DNA of 64,000 bases from Choanephora cucurbitarum. Lineage: Eukaryota > Mucoromycota > Mucoromycetes > Mucorales > Choanephoraceae. Position numbers and translations under genes: made by a program. This document shows, in pieces, positions 12,989-23,361 of this stretch (position 1 is the stretch's first letter; each line of letters starts with the position of its first letter). The stretch lies in assembly GCA_025331435.1 (NCBI GenBank), contig JAIWNI010000044.1, positions 171,133-235,132 on the forward strand, read 5' to 3'. Below the pieces are notes generated by a model. The model saw nothing but the letters and a program-made list of their open reading frames with translations. It did not search any database and had not been told where the DNA came from.

Positions 12989-14561
12989 TAATAATAAAAA
13001 AAATTATTCCTGAATTTCTAAATTCAAACTAATCCAAGTGTAACATTGTTCGTGCCTATAGGTTTCAACCATTTTTTTTCGTATCACTTTGATAATGGCA
13101 ACATGGATTATATATGAGCCAATAGGATTTCTATCTTATTTGAAACATGCGCTCGGTAACATAAGCGATCTTTATGAAAATGAGACATTTTAATTGGCTT
13201 GAATTAGACAATGTGTTCATTAGAGATTTAGAGCATAAAGAGTGGTTTTTATTGCCTGTGTAAAAAATAGCATGACAAGTTTAAGGGATTGTGAGATAAG
13301 CTACTCTTTTTATAGTAACTTTCCTTCTCTTATCCTATCGTTACCACGTTTGTTCGTTCAATATGATATGCTTTAAGGTTTTAAAGCTTGATTGATAAAA
13401 TCTGCATGCATTGTTTGTTTATGATTTCCTTGCTAAATAAGGATTTGACGTTTATCCTTATAATTATGAGATGATTTATCTTGGGAACACATGGTGACAA
13501 GAACACATCGAGCCTGTTACAAGTTGAATCACGGTGACGGTATATGCTCGTCTTTGTTTGTTTGATATAAATCTATTGATAGAACAGAACGATACGCTGC
13601 AAATAACATGTGTCAATATATCATCTTTACTGAGATATTCCGGAATTTCATTAGAAGGCGAAAAAAAAAGGCTTACTGGATGATAAAGAGGTTTATAAAA
13701 TCAGAGTTTGTTTTTTTTTCACAGTAAATACACATTATATGTTAGCTCCCTGTATGCTACATACAAACATGCTTCTTTTTATTTTGACAGGTAAGCTCCT
13801 CTTCAACCATAAATAATACCATGTTGGGCTGCATTACTCCGATACTGTTTAAATATGTCCCTTTATCCTTCTTTTGAGAATTTTTTTTTCTTTGTTTGTC
13901 CTATGGTCCGTTCTTTTTTCTTTTAGTATGTTACAGTAGTTGCTCGATGTAAGAGTGTTTAATATAAGAATGCCATCCTTTCACTTGAAGATCGCTTCAA
14001 GCGCTAAAATACCATTCGATTTAAGAATATGCTCAATACAAGACTGCATTTCTCAAGAATATGAACGCCCTTAACTAAAGTGACTATTGTAGCTGTTGCG
14101 CCTTGTCATCAAGGCAAACATATGCCAGGTATGTTGCATTTCCTCAATATACAATACATTCTTTACATGATTGATGGGTAATAAAGAGAAATCTATCCTT
14201 ACAACCACCTCTGTCAAGACAGATCTGGCATTCTACTCAGTAACTGAGCAAACAGGTGAATCCTGCTTACTGCCAGCCAACACACCAAAGCTTAATTTCT
14301 GATACAAACACGAATTGTTTGTTATACATCAGTGGCTAAGAATTTTAATATTATTGACAGAACAAACAAAGATAGTCTTAAGTGCTTGTTTCATATAAAA
14401 ATGATGTCCGTACAATAAAGCAGCAAATACTTCTCTAACTCATATGAAGACAAACCATGCAAGTGTGTTATTTTATTGTAATGCAATTAAACAAAAGTTG
14501 TGTTTCTTGATATAAAAAGAAATATACACATAAATATACAATGACCAGGAAGTAAATACAT
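12989..14561. other. intergenic region containing a pogo-like remnant
   Basis: No protein-coding gene recognised. Apart from the transposon end at 13934-14100 (listed separately), the stretch is AT-rich single-copy-looking DNA with short poly-T runs. Confidence 0.5.
13934..14100 (+). mobile_element. pogo/Tigger-like DNA transposon end (remnant)
   Basis: Begins TA-CAGTAG followed by TGCTCGATGTAAGAG and, further in, TTTCTCAAGAATATGA. The same beginning and internal motif recur at 32555-32656 in this window, also right after a TA dinucleotide. A CAGTA-type terminus at a TA target is characteristic of pogo/Tigger/Fot1 elements of the Tc1-mariner superfamily. This copy has an additional segment of about 55 bp between the two shared blocks. 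No transposase frame follows, so this is an end fragment or decayed non-autonomous copy. The right boundary is approximate. Confidence 0.5.
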
Positions 14562-15916
14562 CTAAATAGGGTTTTGGATACGAAGACGAGCTGTGGCTAC
14601 AAAATTGTCTCGTTTGCTGACTTGTCTACGATACTGTTGCTTCTGCACAACTTCAGGTAATCGAGCTAACATATCTGCATTTGACATAGCCCCACCATCT
14701 GTAATAGCCAATTTACTACGACGCTCTTTTCTGTTACGTGGTTCGGGCAAAGGATTCTCTTGACCTCCATCTTCTGTGATAGCCATTGTACTGTTGTGTG
14801 ATTCAACTGCTTCCTCTGAAGGTCTTCTCACCTTTTGTTTATAGTATCGCATAAAGCGACGATGACCCAATCGTTCTCCCGAGGCCAACACAAGTTCGTC
14901 TTCAGGTGTAGGGTTGGTATCAATTGTGGCTGCTTCAAAATCTTCTTCAGACATATGGCCGAAATTGTAAAAGTTTAACAAATCCTCCGGATTTTCAGAT
15001 TCATCATAAGCCATCTTACAGTGTCCTTTATCCAACTATCAACAACAGTCAATAATGCTATCCTGTATTCCCACTAATCATCGTACTTTACCATATGTTT
15101 ACGCACTGCAGCAGGTGATTTCCATTCTTTACCACGTCCATTACAATAAAGACAGATAGCATCATCTATCTTTTCTGCCAAATACAAAATCAGACCAGGT
15201 GCATCTTCCAGATACTCTACATCGGGCAAAAAGAATCCATGGACAACGTGCATATGCTTCAAGTTGGTTTCGAAATCACCATTGTTCATTTGACAGAACA
15301 GACAGCGTTCTGCGCTCAAGGGTTGATCTGCATTTGAAGAGACAATGGAGTGTGTTTCAGTATCAGTCAGATCATCTTCAGCATCTGAGAATAAGGTAGC
15401 TTCTTTTCTTTGTGAGGGCAAGCCAGGTGAACTAGGTGCTTGTTTGTCTGCTTGAAATTCAAGGTCTTTATGCTTCTTGGACATCAGATGATTTGAAAAG
15501 GCATTTTCAGAGAAATAAGATTTTCTATAGAAAAAGAGAGTCTTTCAATACCTTCCCCCTCTCCATCATACACACAGTATTATCTTTACCTGCAAATAGT
15601 ACATTCATAGACAAGACCTTGTCTTTCTTCTTCTTCTCTACCTTTTGTTTGTTGAGCTATAATAACAATGAGTAACTGTCTGATTACAATTTGTCTGCTT
15701 CTTACCTAATACTTTCTGAGCAAACTGTTCCGCAGTAACAGAAGGCAACTGAGCTATCTTTCTCTTCAAGTTATATTTATGCCAGTCAGTACGATAATGA
15801 GCACGTTGGCGTTCAGTGGAAGGAAAGGCCACTTGACAAGCAAGACACGTAAATAGATTGTTACGAGGCTTTAATGGGTTTGAGTGTTGAGAGTTGTAAT
15901 AGTTTTCTGTTTGCAT
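14562..15916 (-). CDS. rei1: REI1-like zinc-finger 60S ribosome maturation factor
   Basis: Four exons on the minus strand: 15916-15706, 15656-15590, 15524-15092 and 15035-14562, giving 394 aa (yeast Rei1 is 393). It carries four C2H2-type fingers in the REI1/ZNF622 order. The first starts FTCLACQVAF and the second YECTICRKSYF, which spans two exon junctions. The third is CLFCQMNNGDFETNLKHM and the fourth starts CLYCNGRGKEW and ends KHMLDKGHCKM. The C-terminal block has the family signature LASGERLGHR followed by RYYKQK. In the family these cytoplasmic proteins help release and recycle Arx1 and Tif6-linked factors during the last steps of 60S maturation. Confidence 0.94.
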
Positions 15917-18175
15917 TATATGATGAATGAGAAGAGAGAGAGAAAAAAATAAAAAATAAAAAAATATTTTGCTATTTATATGGTGGGGATCATCGGCACA
16001 TAGACCGGACTCAAATTAATAATCAACCGCAGTCAATTTGTCTCTTATGACAAACGGTCAGAACGCCGACTTGACTATGCAAGTAAATCATTATCTTCTA
16101 TCACTATGACAGTGTAGAGAAATTGGGCCAAAATGACTACTTGAATCTTACAGAGCTTGCTTGCGTAGAAAATGGATCTAATAGATTGTCTGATTTGACT
16201 GCGGTAGATAATTGACCATTAATTTTCTTCTAACGAAAAATGGATAATCAAGTGAACGATAGGTGTTCTTTCATTCTAGGTTTGCAATACGTGACACCTG
16301 TTGAGCACCACTATGAAGTTGATCTAACTTGCGATCTTTTCCTATGGAGCTCGATCTTCAAGCAAACGACAAGATGCACAAAGCACTTAATATAAGAGAC
16401 GATCTATTTAACTTCTTACTGCATGTATCCTGTAGACAAGTCAGATCCAAGCTTTGGATCAGTGTACAAAGTCTGTGCTGCTGGAGCGTAGACTAACGGA
16501 AAGTTGAGTGACTCTTCCAGTGCACTCCTCAAAGTGTATTTTGAATGAGTTGTTGTAAAGCATATTAGAATTGGATCTTTATATGATGAGTACCACTTTA
16601 GAATTAACATTAGAAGATGTAATACATGAAGATACCAAGAGTGACCTTGACAATGTGCTTGTTTAAATTCATGGCCAGATGTACCATTCATGAGGCTCTC
16701 GCTTGTTCAAAGAGGATTATACACTCAAGCGTATATCTTTGATCTTCAGTATGCAGCCTCAATCAGGTCAACAAACAACGATGATTAGGATGGGAGATAT
16801 CATAAGTGGCTTGATTTTGATGCTTCATGATGAATCCTTTTATTCAAATTGTATGAAGTAGCATGTAAGATTCTTATGTAAAATTAAAGCTGTAAAAGTG
16901 AAACATTGTATATTTAGATTTATCCTTCAATGAGAATTGATAGACTCAGAGAAAATATTCTTACTTTTGATACTGCTGTTGCTGATATCGCATCAATTGA
17001 AGATAGTCATATTTGTCTGTAACGACAAAGATAATTGGTGACATACAGCTATTTCCCAAAACCATGTCCTACAGATGCCATCTTACTATATCTGTTAAAT
17101 TCCAAAAAAAGAGAGAGTGAACTAACTTTGTGTATTTGATAGCATTGACTTGATTGTCGAGAGCAAAGTACCAATGTAGAGCTAACAATGCTTTAGAGAT
17201 ATTGATCGCACTCTCAAAGATGCTCTTGGTAGCAATACGCTTTTCTTGAAAATTTTCTTTTTCATGTGAGTGGATGACATAGTCGACGTATTGAATCAAA
17301 AGTTATTCGATGGAATACCGATCGAAGCAACTGCCTTGGTCTTTGCAAACAAAGCTGACTATTCTGCCCAAGAGTATGCATATAGAGTCTCAAAGGAGTT
17401 TCTTCAGACACTAAACACAGACAACGTTCTTCCTGCTAAATTGACATTGAAAGTGGACTATATGATGATACTTCTTGAGAAACCTCGATCATAAAAAAGA
17501 GAGGGCTTTTATCGATGTGATGGATTTAACAAGGAGTAAATCAAGCTCAGTTACATTAAAGGATGACTATCCTTTTGTTTGAATAAGAAGGCAATGTCTA
17601 GACAAGCTCAGCTTCACCATGACAATCAACAAACGACAAGATCAATCCTTTGCAAATGTCGGAATCAGTCATCGTACTTATTTGTTGATCCATAGCCAAC
17701 CATCAGCCAAAACGCTCTATGTGCGACATGAATCTAATCCAAACGATCTCATCTAAAGCTTTTCGTTCAGTTTCATTCTAGATAAACAATCTCAATATCC
17801 TTGATGAGATGATATTTTGTCAAGACATAGTTGATTTATTGAGCGACGAATATGGACTGTCCATATTTAAGCTCTGAAGCGATGACAGCCGTAGTAAATA
17901 GGCCGGCTAGTATACTCATATATTATCTCTTTCCCAATCAAATCCCCTATCCTGGCTCAGCGAACACTTGGGTATGCATTCAAAGAAAGGAAAAAAAAAG
18001 GAGAGAAGACAAGAATACTATCTTTTCCTAGTGAAGAAGAGGTAGCAGTATCAGAAAAATAGGAGAAAGTGATTTGCTCTTTCTTTTTTTATTTCTATTT
18101 TTTCTTATATCCCTTTTTTTTTGTTACCTATTATTTCTACAGCTTATTAAAAAACAAGTACATGGATTGCTTTTA
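15917..18175. other. interval with protein-like fragments, no intact gene
   Basis: Several short frames on both strands have protein-like composition (16600-16700 plus, 17069-17299 minus, 17270-17494 plus, 17620-17755 plus), but each is interrupted and none joins to the next by plausible splicing. The plus frame at 17270-17494 (LVFANKADYSAQEYAYRV region) is the most gene-like. I do not recognise the family. The interval probably holds remnants of one or more decayed genes or an element. Just before 18176 there is a T-rich promoter-like tract for ppg1. Confidence 0.4.
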
Positions 18176-19434
18176 ATGGTAGCCTTAGATCTCGATGCTT
18201 GTTTAGAACGATTATATAAAAAGCAACTCCTGGCTGATTGCGTCTTGAAAGAAGTGTGTGAACGAACCAAAGAACTTTTGTTGACTGAAAGTAATGTGGT
18301 TCACATCAAAGCACCAGTGACAGTTGTGGGTGATATTCACGGGTAAGATAAGACAACACTTCTTTGCAATTGTACTCAATCTTTCTGTCCTCCTTAATAG
18401 ACAATACTATGATCTGATTGAGATATTTCGTATTGGAGGATACTGCCCTGACACTAATTATCTCTTTCTTGGTAAGTGAAAAGACAGCATAAAGTTGAGT
18501 TGATTGTTGACAGTGTGCTACAATAAGGCGATTATGTGGATAGAGGTTTATACAGTATAGAGACTATTTCACTCTTGACATGTTTGAAATTAAGATACCC
18601 AGACCGTGTTCAGCTTGTCAGAGGCAATCATGAATCAAGAGCAGTCACTCAGGTAAGCGAGAGAACAGGTGGATTTAGAATAGCAATTGATGGTGTGCTA
18701 TTTAGACCTACGGATTTTATGCAGAATGTGTTAGGAAATATGGCTCTGCCAATGTGTGGAAATATTTCACTGACATGTTTGATTTCTTGACATTATCAGT
18801 CGTCATTGATAATAGCCTGTTTTGTGTTCATGGAGGTAAAGTAGAGAAAGTATTGAGAATTCATGGCTGATGTTTCTGTTTGATAGGCTTATCGCCTACC
18901 ATCCATGTATTGGATCAGATCAAGATTATTGACCGATTCAAAGAGATTCCACATGAAGGTGCTATGGCAGATCTTGTCTGGTCTGATCCAGATCCAGATA
19001 AAGAAGAATTTGCTATTTCTGCAAGGTAAGACCTATCAACATTGTTCTTTAGATGGATTCTTATGTGTTCTATATAGAGGTGCAGGTTATACATTTGGTA
19101 GTCAAGTAGTCAATCGATTCTTACATTTAAATCAAATGGATCATATCTTGAGAGCACATCAGCTATGTAATGCAGGCTATCAAGTACTGTTTGATGACAA
19201 ACTGTCGACTGTATGGTCTGCACCCAACTATTGCTATCGGTGTGGCAATTTGGCTTCTATTCTTGAAGTCAGTGTGTCTGGAGAGCGATTCTTTAATGTG
19301 TTTGACGCAGCACCTGAGAACGATCGAATGATTGAGAACAATACATCTATGCCTGGCAAAGTGAGTTCTGGATAGACAAAGACAGAAGCAATACATTAAC
19401 ATAGCTCTTTGATTAGGTTGAATACTTTCTATAA
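18176..19434 (+). CDS. ppg1: PPG1-type PP2A-like serine/threonine phosphatase
   Basis: Seven exons: 18176-18342, 18401-18471, 18528-18652, 18706-18835, 18887-19025, 19078-19360 and 19417-19434, giving 310 aa. All PPP-family catalytic motifs are present in order: GDIHG, GDYVDRG, RGNHESR, CVHGG and [11 protein letters not shown], with a C-terminal YFL tail as in PP2A-like enzymes. The N-terminus [16 protein letters not shown] and the stretch [16 protein letters not shown] fit the fungal PPG1 branch better than PP4 or PP6. Ppg1 acts as the catalytic subunit of a STRIPAK/FAR-type complex in yeast (family knowledge). I started at the ATG giving MVALDLD; upstream in-frame codons lie in a hydrophobic poly-T-derived stretch that is unlikely to be coding. 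The last exon is only 18 nt. Confidence 0.93.
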
Positions 19435-20091
19435 GTAATAATAAAGTTCCTTCTAGTAGTCTTTTGAGATAACATCATTAAGCATGCGTATCGGTGCAAT
19501 TGCTTCAAGAATGAGATCTGAAGTTTATGCTATGAAAATGAATTGTATTTGGTGACACAACTTTTTTTTTCTGTAGCCAGTGCACTCCCCTCATTTTGTT
19601 TCATGAGTAAATTTAAGCAACGAAAAAACCTTCATTGTGAGCACATTTCTGTTCAAAGTATCGAGGAGTTACGTACTTTTGTAGGAAGACTATAAGGTAG
19701 AGCTTGTCAAGGCGTATCACCGAGCAAGCGAGCACACGAAAGAGATGGGTTTGTTCTTTTTCTCTTGTGGGAGTATAAAGTGCATTTGCTGCAAGATTAC
19801 TTTCTGGTTTCAATTAAAAGATCGTGCTCATATTAGATAAGCAATGACCTCTTCAATTTTAATCTCAATTGCATAAGATTAAGCAGGTGTCTCGACTGAT
19901 AAGAATATCTTTTCAGTATGAATCATTAACAAATAAGAATTAGGCTATTTTTACTAGCTGAAATATAATTCAAAACAGCAAGAAAAGAGAACACAGTTGA
20001 AAGCGATCCTCATTCCTTGTCAGAGTGCTATTCTGTACTACATTAAATGTACCTAATCGTCACTGTTTAGCATTAATGTCATACTCTCCTT
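19435..20091. other. intergenic, nothing recognised
   Basis: 3' flank of ppg1 up to the start of the left inverted-repeat arm. Only short shadows and poly-T; no feature supported. Confidence 0.5.
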
Positions 20092-20244
20092 TTTTACTAT
20101 CAGATTTGTTTATTGCTTTATTTATCTTTTGTCATTTTCGAGAAATAGAGTAGTAACAGTAGTAATGGTAGTAGTAATAGCAGTGGTAGTAGTAGTACAT
20201 TGTGTGTGAGTGTGTATTTGGAAGGGTATTTACAGTAAAGAAAT

Positions 20245-20277
<33 letters not shown>

Positions 20278-20737
20278 GAGAGGGAGAAATAATGGAGAAG
20301 GAGTGGGGAGGGGATATAAGCTATGTTCGTTTTTTCTTTTTTTTTTTCTCTCACTCTTTCTCTCTGTGTGTGTGTATGTGTATGTATAGTCTATCTGTCG
20401 GTCTTTTTTTTTTCTTTTTCTTTCTTTGAGTCGGTTTGGCAGATATAAATATAGAAATCAAGAGTTAGATCCAGAAGCAGTGATTGGCTGGAGATATAGA
20501 AACAACAAAAAATAAATAAAATAAAATCAAAGCGCTTGTATCCATATCCTCATCCAGCATACACACGCACATACACATATGCAATAAGGAGGCGAACAAG
20601 AAAAAAAAAAGAAAGAGAGCGAGAGAAGGAGGAGAGTAGTAGGATAAGGCGCAGAGCGAGAATTGGAAAGAGAGAGACACACACAGAGACAGAGACAGAG
20701 AGAGAGAGAGAGAGGTGAGGGTATCCAGTCAACTGGC

Positions 20738-20834
20738 ACATCCAATCAATGAATGTAGTCCAATCAATGAGTCTATCCAATCAATGTATATGTAAAGATT
20801 CCAGCCAGATCCTAATCTCTGTCCAATCAATGCA
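20738..20834. repeat. four CCAATCAATG repeats around the ECL1-like stop codon (left)
   Basis: Four copies of CCAATCAATG lie at about 20742, 20760, 20776 and 20823 on the plus strand. In the gene's orientation they read CATTGATTGG. The copy nearest the gene overlaps its stop codon (ATG CAT TGA TTGG), so the repeats form the end of the coding region and the start of the 3' UTR. The same array is at 30360-30456 in the right arm. Confidence 0.8.
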
Positions 20835-21138
20835 TCGTCTTGGCCTCAAAGAGAGAGAAATAGTTGAACTGCATTGGCTTGGCTGTGGCTGTGGTAGTGA
20901 TAGGTGGTAGTGTATGGCATGGTAGTGTCACAATTGACGATGACGATGACAGCAAGGAGAATTTAGGCAGTGAGGATGGCTCGTTGGCTGATGTGGCAGT
21001 CAATGCTGGGGAGGAAGCTACAGAGGAGCAATTCGAATAGCTCAGTTTAGGTGATGCTAATGATGCAGATGATGGTGAAGAAGGTGAAGAAGGTGGTAAG
21101 AGTGATGGTGATGATGATGATGTTGTTGTTGTTGTTGT

Positions 21139-21177
<39 letters not shown>

Positions 21178-21486
21178 AGATGTAGACGATAGCAAAGGAG
21201 AAGAGGGAAAAGAGAAAGGTGACTGAGTCAAGGCCGAAGCATGGCTTCTGTTGCTAGCTCGAGGAAAATCAGTAAACTCGGGATAGGTGTAACCAAGCAA
21301 AGGATGGTTTCGAAGTGCATCTGAGCGCAGACATTGTTCGCTACAGTAAAGCGATTCCTACATGAGCATGATAGGTTAGAACAGAGGTAGACATATATAT
21401 ATATACGTATATATACACATTATCACACTTACAGAGAATGGACTGATTGCATCATCACAGAAAGTACACCAATTGAGATCAGCCAT
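20827..21486 (-). CDS. ECL1-like zinc-binding protein, left copy
   Basis: Two exons on the minus strand, 21486-21433 and 21357-20827, giving 194 aa. The N-terminus is MADLNWCTFCDDAI with a CxxC pair, followed after the 75-bp intron by ESLYCSEQC. This WC-x2-C ... LYCS-x2-C pattern is that of the Ecl1 family of small zinc-binding proteins (extenders of chronological lifespan in yeasts, induced by nutrient limitation). The rest is low-complexity, rich in Ser, Thr, Ala and Pro, including an Ala-Thr run and a poly-Thr run encoded by GCAACA-like and ACA repeats. The product is longer than yeast Ecl proteins because of this tail. The right arm carries a copy whose translated main exon is identical. 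Function is inferred from the zinc motif only. Confidence 0.75.
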
Positions 21487-21663
21487 GATGGAAATAAATC
21501 AAATAAATGTAGTGTATATATGTGAGAGTAAGAGTAGGTTAGGTATACAGTATATCCGGGATAGAATATATGTGCAAACAAAAAAAAAAGCTTAAAAAAA
21601 AAAGTAAATTAAAGCAAAGAAACAGACGAAAAGGAAAGAAAGAAAGAAAGTTGATTGCTCTAA

Positions 21664-21675
21664 TTTTATATATAG
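21664..21675 (-). promoter_or_regulatory. TATA-like box upstream of the left ECL1-like gene
   Basis: CTATATATAAAA in gene orientation, about 180 bp upstream of the ATG. It is conserved in the right arm at 29519-29530. Its position would leave a long 5' leader. Confidence 0.4.
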
Positions 21676-21845
21676 CCTCAATTCGCCCGCGTCATATTTC
21701 CCTTATCTCACGCAAAAACGTGCGCTTTGTTATCAGCAGCCAAAATAAAATAAATATCAAGTGCAGCAAAATGACGGCATTTCAAAGTAAAAACGTTTTT
21801 TTCATAAAGTGTCATTTTTTTCTTTATATGTGCAATATGAGCGTA

Positions 21846-21885
21846 CATGACTGAGTGACATGACTGAGTGACATGACTGGAGTGG
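21846..21885. repeat. 13-bp tandem repeats CATGACTGAGTGA (left promoter)
   Basis: Two exact copies and one partial copy in direct tandem, about 370 bp upstream of the ECL1-like start. Each unit contains TGACTGA/TGAGTGA, close to but not identical with a Gcn4/AP-1 site (TGACTCA). The same array is at 29311-29350. A possible bZIP-binding upstream element, by inference. Confidence 0.55.
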
Positions 21886-22169
21886 CAGAGAGCTGCAGCC
21901 GACGCACAAGATAAGCCAATCAGCATCAAAAATTTCGTCAACCTTTCCCTTCCTTTTCATTTTTTGGGCTATTAATTTTCTTGCTTTTGATAAGCACACA
22001 AAAAGAGGAGAGAGAGAGTTGATGGTCACTCGCTGTCTTTGCTTCTATCTCTGTGTCTGTCTCTGTCTGTGTCACTCTCTGTTTCTCTTTCTATATAGGC
22101 TACTGCTATTACTATCGCTGCTGTTGCTATCACTATTGGCATTATCACTACTGCTATCATTTTATTCTC

Positions 22170-22178
22170 TTTTGCTTG

Positions 22179-22233
<55 letters not shown>

Positions 22234-22236
22234 TCC
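22170..22236 (+). repeat. TTTC microsatellite, expanded in left arm
   Basis: A run of roughly 15 CTTT units. The corresponding place in the right arm (about 28993-29015) has only about five units. Confidence 0.85.
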
Positions 22237-22361
22237 GTCTTTACTCCTTTCGTCTTCTTCTCTCTTGCTTCTGTTTCTTTCTTTGGGTTTTATTCTCTCC
22301 ACTCCTAAAAGCTACTATATATACATTCATGCTTTGTTGTGTAACAAGATGAGACTAAATC

Positions 22362-22453
22362 TAGACAGAGACAGAGACAGAGACAGAGACAGAGACAGAG
22401 ACAGAGACAGAGACAGAGGCAAAGAGACAGAGACAGAGACAGAGACAGAGAGA
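22362..22453 (+). repeat. GACAGA microsatellite at the inner arm edge (left)
   Basis: About nine ACAGAG units, then the interruption GGCAAAGAG, then about four units. It ends where homology with the right arm ends. In the right arm the same interruption is flanked by about two and about seventeen units. The long frame through this tract (poly Arg-Asp and Glu-Thr) is a repeat artefact. Confidence 0.85.
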
Positions 22454-23149
22454 TATCTTTCAGTTAACGTCAAGACAGCATACACACAGATCAAAAGCAG
22501 GAATTCAACTGTGCTAGTTAGGGAGTGGTTTTGCAGTTTATTAATAGACCAGAAGCTACGTGTAAATGCTCAATTCGATCTCTGTAGTAAATTAATAATT
22601 AAAATCAAACGTCAAAGTATGCTGAGGAATAGATTACAGCGAGATGTTGTGTTGCAAGAGATAAAAAGAAAGGAGAAGAGTTTAATTTAGAGCTAGTTGA
22701 ACAAAACAAGTTGCTAACAATATACTATTTGGTGTAATATTAGCTTCAGAATGTGAGTTATACACAGCCTCTCAACTGTGGTAGGACTTGACTACTTGGA
22801 AACGAAGGAGGAGGGACGATACCTTATTAACAACAAAATTCAATACAACATAAACTTTCTTTTATTGCCATATCTTGGTAAAGGAATAAAGAGATATTAG
22901 ACAGGATTTACTTATAAACAATAAGCTATATTTTAAGAAGCAGAAGAGAAGAAAAGGAGGCATAGATACAGAAAGAAGACAGAATGAGACAAAGGCAAAA
23001 AAGTCATTGAGCAAAGAATGCCGCTGGTTAATAGGTTTATTTGCGCAATATGCGTGCAGACATCAGCTAAAAGCAGCCAGCATATGTAGATAAGGCTGTA
23101 CGGAAGAGAGAAGAAGAGAAGGTGCTTAGTGACTTGATGCAAATTCAAA
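22454..23149. other. left part of the spacer between the arms
   Basis: About 0.7 kb without a recognisable gene, between the left arm and the transposon. The 8 bases AATTCAAA at 23142-23149 are the left target-site duplication. Confidence 0.5.
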
Positions 23150-23274
23150 GGGTAATACTTGGCGCACTCACTTTCACACTCACTTTTTCTAGATACACCC
23201 CACTTTTCACACTCACTTTTGTTTGTGCCACACTCACTTTTGTTCGTACTACACTCACCTTCCCCCCCCCCCCC
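23150..23274 (+). repeat. left terminal inverted repeat of the MULE
   Basis: About 125 bp, complementary to 27052-27179. The inner end is a run of 12-14 C. Inside, the motif CACTCACTTT or CACTCACC is iterated about six times at slightly irregular spacing, like the subterminal binding arrays of MULE transposases. Confidence 0.9.
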
Positions 23275-23361
23275 AATTTTATATTAAAGAAGCGAAGAGT
23301 ACTTTTAGTCTATGGTCCCTGAAGTTGTAATAAAGATGTCTTTTTTTTTGTCAAAATCAAT

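Larger units (their letters stand above)
20092..22453 (+). repeat. left arm of a 2.36-kb inverted duplication
   Basis: The whole segment reappears reverse-complemented at 28748-31112. The outer edge is sharp: TTTTACTATCAGATTTG here matches the complement of the right arm's outer end, and identity stops one base outside it on each side. The inner edge falls inside a GACAGA microsatellite. Where I compared them the arms match base for base over long stretches. The ECL1-like gene, its 75-bp intron, the promoter tandem repeats and the CCAATCAATG repeats are the same in both. Visible differences are in microsatellite lengths: a TTTC tract, GACAGA tracts, GA/GAAA tracts and poly-A. There is no target-site duplication at the outer edges, so this reads as a segmental inverted duplication, not transposon termini. 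Confidence 0.93.

Noticed and set aside
20118..20780. Several Leu/Ser/Tyr-rich frames in the arm ends
   Set aside because: Low-complexity translation of GA/CT and TACTAC tracts; frames differ between arms because of repeat length.
22019..22690. 223-aa frame with poly Phe-Leu-Ser and Arg-Asp repeats, and similar frames in the right arm
   Set aside because: The coding look comes from TTTC and GACAGA microsatellites. Repeat numbers differ between arms and there is no start or splice context.
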